Assembly: GCA_002699585.1 (NCBI GenBank)
Contig: PABP01000009.1
Span: 793,750-857,749 of the forward strand
Direction: 5' to 3'
DNA length: 64,000 nucleotides
Source of the DNA: Anaerolineaceae bacterium
GTDB taxonomy: Bacteria > Chloroflexota > Anaerolineae > Aggregatilineales > Phototrophicaceae
Made by a program: the position numbers and the translations under genes. How positions within the stretch are numbered: the first letter of the stretch is position 1; each line of letters opens with the position of its first letter. Under the pieces are notes generated by a model that saw only the letters and a program-made list of their open reading frames with translations, did not search any database and was not told the DNA's origin. Below are positions 62,031 to 64,000 of the stretch, piece by piece.

Positions 62031-62552
62031 ATGTCTTCTTCAGCGTCACACGATTCGTCTGACATCATGATTCCGCTGGATCGCATCTATGTTATTAACG
62101 AACAGGACTTCGTGATCGATTGGGGCGAACAGCGCGTCGAATCGTTGACCGATGGCCGTTATTTCCCGGCACCAGCGATTAGCAGCCGTCATGAAATTAG
62201 CCAGTATGAACTAGACCAATTAGCGCACGCGGGCTATATCAACGGCTATGATGACCACTTCGTATTCCTTGATGTGCATGCCGTTACCCTGGGGCAGCAT
62301 CAGCAGCGCCAGTATTATCTACACACGCGCCTGACCAAAGACCGCCGTGCGGATGTCGAAGCGTGGTTGCAAACCGCCCAGTTGCATCACGAACATGCAG
62401 TGCGTGTCCAGTCAAATTTTGTTATCATTCGGAGTAAGAACGGTCTTGGCTTCCCAACACTGGATGCTGCTACCACCGCCCAGATGCAACTCGTTGAGCA
62501 GGTGCCACAGCTTGCCACGACCGTGGTCGCTTTTGTCGAAGTATTGGCTTGA
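62031..62552 (+). CDS. Small hypothetical protein after the exporter
   Basis: 173 residues from ATG 62031, or 185 from ATG 61995; neither start has a ribosome site. No known domain. It begins with a Ser/Asp-rich stretch, then VINEQDFVIDWGEQRVESLTDGRYFPAP and YELDQLAHAGYINGYDDHFVFLDVHAVTLGQHQQRQYY, rich in His and Gln. Composition and position suggest a soluble protein linked to the exporter. Function not known. Confidence 0.6.
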   Translation: MSSSASHDSSDIMIPLDRIYVINEQDFVIDWGEQRVESLTDGRYFPAPAISSRHEISQYELDQLAHAGYINGYDDHFVFLDVHAVTLGQHQQRQYYLHTRLTKDRRADVEAWLQTAQLHHEHAVRVQSNFVIIRSKNGLGFPTLDAATTAQMQLVEQVPQLATTVVAFVEVLA

Positions 62553-62702
62553 AGAAATATCGGCTTGAAGAAGTGTTGGCTTGAAAATGGTTTTAGTCAG
62601 ATGAGCTTGTCGTCCTGTTGAGTTTACTTTTTACAAAATAAGGTCTATCGTAAGCTCATCTGTGCAGTCCTTATGAAAACAACCGCCTAGAGGTTATCCC
62701 GC

Positions 62703-63290
62703 ATGGTCAGCGAAAGCGGTCATGACAATCCAATCGATCATCCTGATATTCGCGCCGTTCATGACAGCATGTTGGATGGCCTGGGTCAGTTGGCCGACTA
62801 TTTTGGTTTTAGCAAAGTCCTGGGCCAGCTATACGGCACCCTGATGTTAAGCGCCACACCCTTATCGCTCGATGATATGGTCGAGCGCCTGGATATCTCC
62901 AAAGCCAGCGTCAGTATGAACATGCGCTCCCTGGAGCATATGGGCATGGTACGCCAGGTGTGGGTCCGGGGAGGTGGTGGCCGCCGCAAATACTACGAAG
63001 CGGAAACCGACTACTGGAAGATCATCAGCAGTTTGCTCAATGGCCGTGAAATGCGCGATGTCGAACGTGCGATCCACGTCATGACGGAAAATAGCAAGAA
63101 GCTCAAAGTGGCTATGCCGGAAATGGCCGACGAGAACCAGGAAGTTGCCCGGGTCTATATGCAGCGCATCGCCCAGATGCAGACCCTTTTCCAGTTTGCC
63201 CAACTGATGATTAGCAGTATCCTTGCCCAGGCGGAAACGGTCGATTTTAACGATATTTCCAGCATTGAAATTCATTCTGAGCAGGATTAG
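62703..63290 (+). CDS. GbsR/MarR-like winged-helix regulator
   Basis: 195 residues. Winged helix at about residues 30-85: FGFSKVLGQLYGTLMLSATPLSLDDMVERLDISKASVSMNMRSLEHMGMVRQVWVRGGGGRRKYYEAET, the GbsR-type pattern (SKASVSMNMRSL recognition helix and RKYYEA wing). The rest is a helical dimer region (LKVAMPEMADENQEVARVYMQRIAQMQTLFQFAQLM). It follows the MacB-type exporter genes by about 700 bases on the same strand, and may regulate them or a tRNA-linked region; the target is unknown. Confidence 0.85.
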   Translation: MVSESGHDNPIDHPDIRAVHDSMLDGLGQLADYFGFSKVLGQLYGTLMLSATPLSLDDMVERLDISKASVSMNMRSLEHMGMVRQVWVRGGGGRRKYYEAETDYWKIISSLLNGREMRDVERAIHVMTENSKKLKVAMPEMADENQEVARVYMQRIAQMQTLFQFAQLMISSILAQAETVDFNDISSIEIHSEQD

Positions 63291-63330
63291 TTTTGCGGGC
63301 GCGATTTTTGCTTTGGATGCAGGCTTGCCC

Positions 63331-63359
63331 TTGAGACAAACCCCTGGTTCGCCTATAAT
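63331..63359 (+). promoter_or_regulatory. Promoter of tRNA-Leu
   Basis: TTGAGA (63331-63336) and TATAAT (63354-63359) with a 17-base spacer, 14 bases before the tRNA 5' end. Good sigma70-like match. Confidence 0.7.
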
Positions 63360-63373
63360 ATGCCGTCAGTCAT

Positions 63374-63455
63374 GGGGGAGTGGCGGAATTGGCAGACGCG
63401 CATGACTTAGGATCATGTCTCCTCGGAGGTGAGGGTTCGAGTCCCTCCTTCCCCA
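63374..63455 (+). tRNA. tRNA-Leu (anticodon UAG)
   Basis: 82-base class II tRNA. Acceptor GGGGGAG pairs with CTTCCCC, discriminator A; anticodon loop CTTAGGA gives UAG (CUA codons); long variable arm with stem CTCC/GGAG; T-loop GGTTCGAGTCC. The CCA end is not encoded (sequence continues CTGTCC). Confidence 0.95.
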
Positions 63456-64000
63456 CTGTCCGATACGGCCTTGTTTGAGTCAATCAGCAAGGCCGTATCG
63501 CCTTTTAAGACCAGAGCAATGACCTCATTGTCGAACACGATTACCTTATCCAGAATTTGCCTAATTAACGCCTGTTGATCCTCAGTGTTCTTGCATTCTT
63601 CCCATAATTTATCAAATTGATTGAGAAGACTGGCGGACCTTAGTAGGTCATCTTGTTCAAGTGGCCTGAGCATTTCCATGTCAATTTGAAGTTGCCTACG
63701 TTTTTGGACATATGTGTCTTCGTCCATAAACTCGTTTTCCCAAGAAATTTCAACACGCTCAACAACTTTACGAATATCATCAATATGTTGCATTGCTTTC
63801 GCGTGTTCACGATGTCGGCGCATTATGCCATCAATCCGTTCTGTCACGTCTTCTGGCAGCCGCCGATGTAGGTCATGTAATGCACTGATGACTTGCTCGT
63901 CGATAGTCTCTTGTCGTATCTGCAATTGACCACAGGCTCCATAGCCTCGTCGTCGGGCGCTGCACTCATAGTAGTGCCATTTCTGCCTTAGGACGTGCGT
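63413..64000 (-). CDS. Serine recombinase, C-terminal part (partial), overlapping tRNA-Leu
   Basis: An open frame of 195 codons plus stop runs in from the right edge. First in-window residues THVLRQKWHYYECSARRRGYGACG carry a zinc-ribbon C...C (YYEC...GACG) as in large serine recombinases, then IRQETIDEQVISALHDLHRRLPEDVTERIDGIMRRHREHAK and a coiled-coil (about 95-165). The stop (TGA at 63413-63415) is inside the antisense of the tRNA-Leu anticodon stem, and the last 14 residues (SGEGGTRTLTSEET) are antisense T-arm sequence. Catalytic domain lies beyond the window. Probably the integrase of an element inserted at the 3' end of tRNA-Leu. Confidence 0.85.
   Translation of the reverse strand, partial: THVLRQKWHYYECSARRRGYGACGQLQIRQETIDEQVISALHDLHRRLPEDVTERIDGIMRRHREHAKAMQHIDDIRKVVERVEISWENEFMDEDTYVQKRRQLQIDMEMLRPLEQDDLLRSASLLNQFDKLWEECKNTEDQQALIRQILDKVIVFDNEVIALVLKGDTALLIDSNKAVSDSGEGGTRTLTSEET

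Noticed and set aside
63413-63454. The SGEGGTRTLTSEE tail as a real protein domain
   Set aside because: It is antisense tRNA T-arm sequence, a known pattern for genes reading into tRNAs.

Overview
The window reads as a chromosomal segment of a heterotrophic bacterium, most likely of the phylum Chloroflexota (Anaerolineae-like). This is inferred from an F420 biosynthesis set in a non-actinobacterial setting, Thr/Pro-rich linkers in exported proteins, stand-alone MreB and Rex genes, and MacB-type exporters with HlyD adaptors. No marker gene that would fix the taxonomy, such as rRNA, was found. Genes are dense, mostly on the + strand, with many 4-14 base overlaps.

Layout. 1-5183 (minus, running off the left edge): a giant exported protein (at least 1727 residues) that starts with a Flp-type pilin segment and continues into PA14-like and 'WYID' beta-sandwich modules. 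5445-9928: folD, an 8-oxoguanine deaminase, a NUDIX protein and ygeY. 10086-12193: an mhqO/mhqD-like pair and a MazG-like pyrophosphohydrolase. 12310-21413: ygeW, a mismatch DNA glycosylase, carbamate kinase, a HIT protein, threonine synthase, a GT2 glycosyltransferase, a PLP enzyme, an unknown protein and ssnA. 21562-26256: an overlapping F420 operon (npdG, cofE, nitroreductase, cofD, cofC, LLM oxidoreductase). 26260-28728: a GT-C-like membrane protein. 28742-39266: molybdenum-hydroxylase genes (xdhC, a phosphoesterase, a fused FAD/2Fe-2S subunit, a phosphorylase-like protein, the Mo subunit, a YqeC-MocA fusion) and purine nucleoside phosphorylase.

39293-47404 holds an anchored exported protein, a receiver protein, fabH and fabF (minus), an epimerase, an acetyltransferase, a MenC/NSAR-family enzyme and proC. 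47832-52620 encodes only the F1 part alpha-gamma-beta-epsilon of ATP synthase; gamma carries a helix-hairpin-helix extension. Then come a HEAT-repeat protein, an MreB paralogue, rex with a likely auto-operator, a two-adaptor/two-permease MacB-type exporter, a GbsR/MarR-like regulator and tRNA-Leu(UAG). The 3' end of a serine recombinase gene runs antisense into that tRNA, so the right edge is probably the start of an integrated element.

How it fits together. ygeY, ygeW, arcC, ssnA, yqeC/mocA and xanthine-dehydrogenase-type subunits are the genes that in E. coli and anaerobes mark selenium-dependent molybdenum hydroxylases and anaerobic purine (urate) breakdown. Here they surround an F420 operon and are joined by PNP and 8-oxoguanine deaminase. 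A reasonable inference is nucleoside to base to xanthine/urate to ring-opened ureido acids to carbamoyl phosphate to ATP. The usual ygeX, hyuA and ygfK genes are absent from the window, and a different PLP enzyme sits where YgeX would be expected. Best candidates for something undescribed: this F420-linked purine cluster, the gamma-HhH fusion, the pilin-headed giant protein and the phosphorylase-like protein at 32274.
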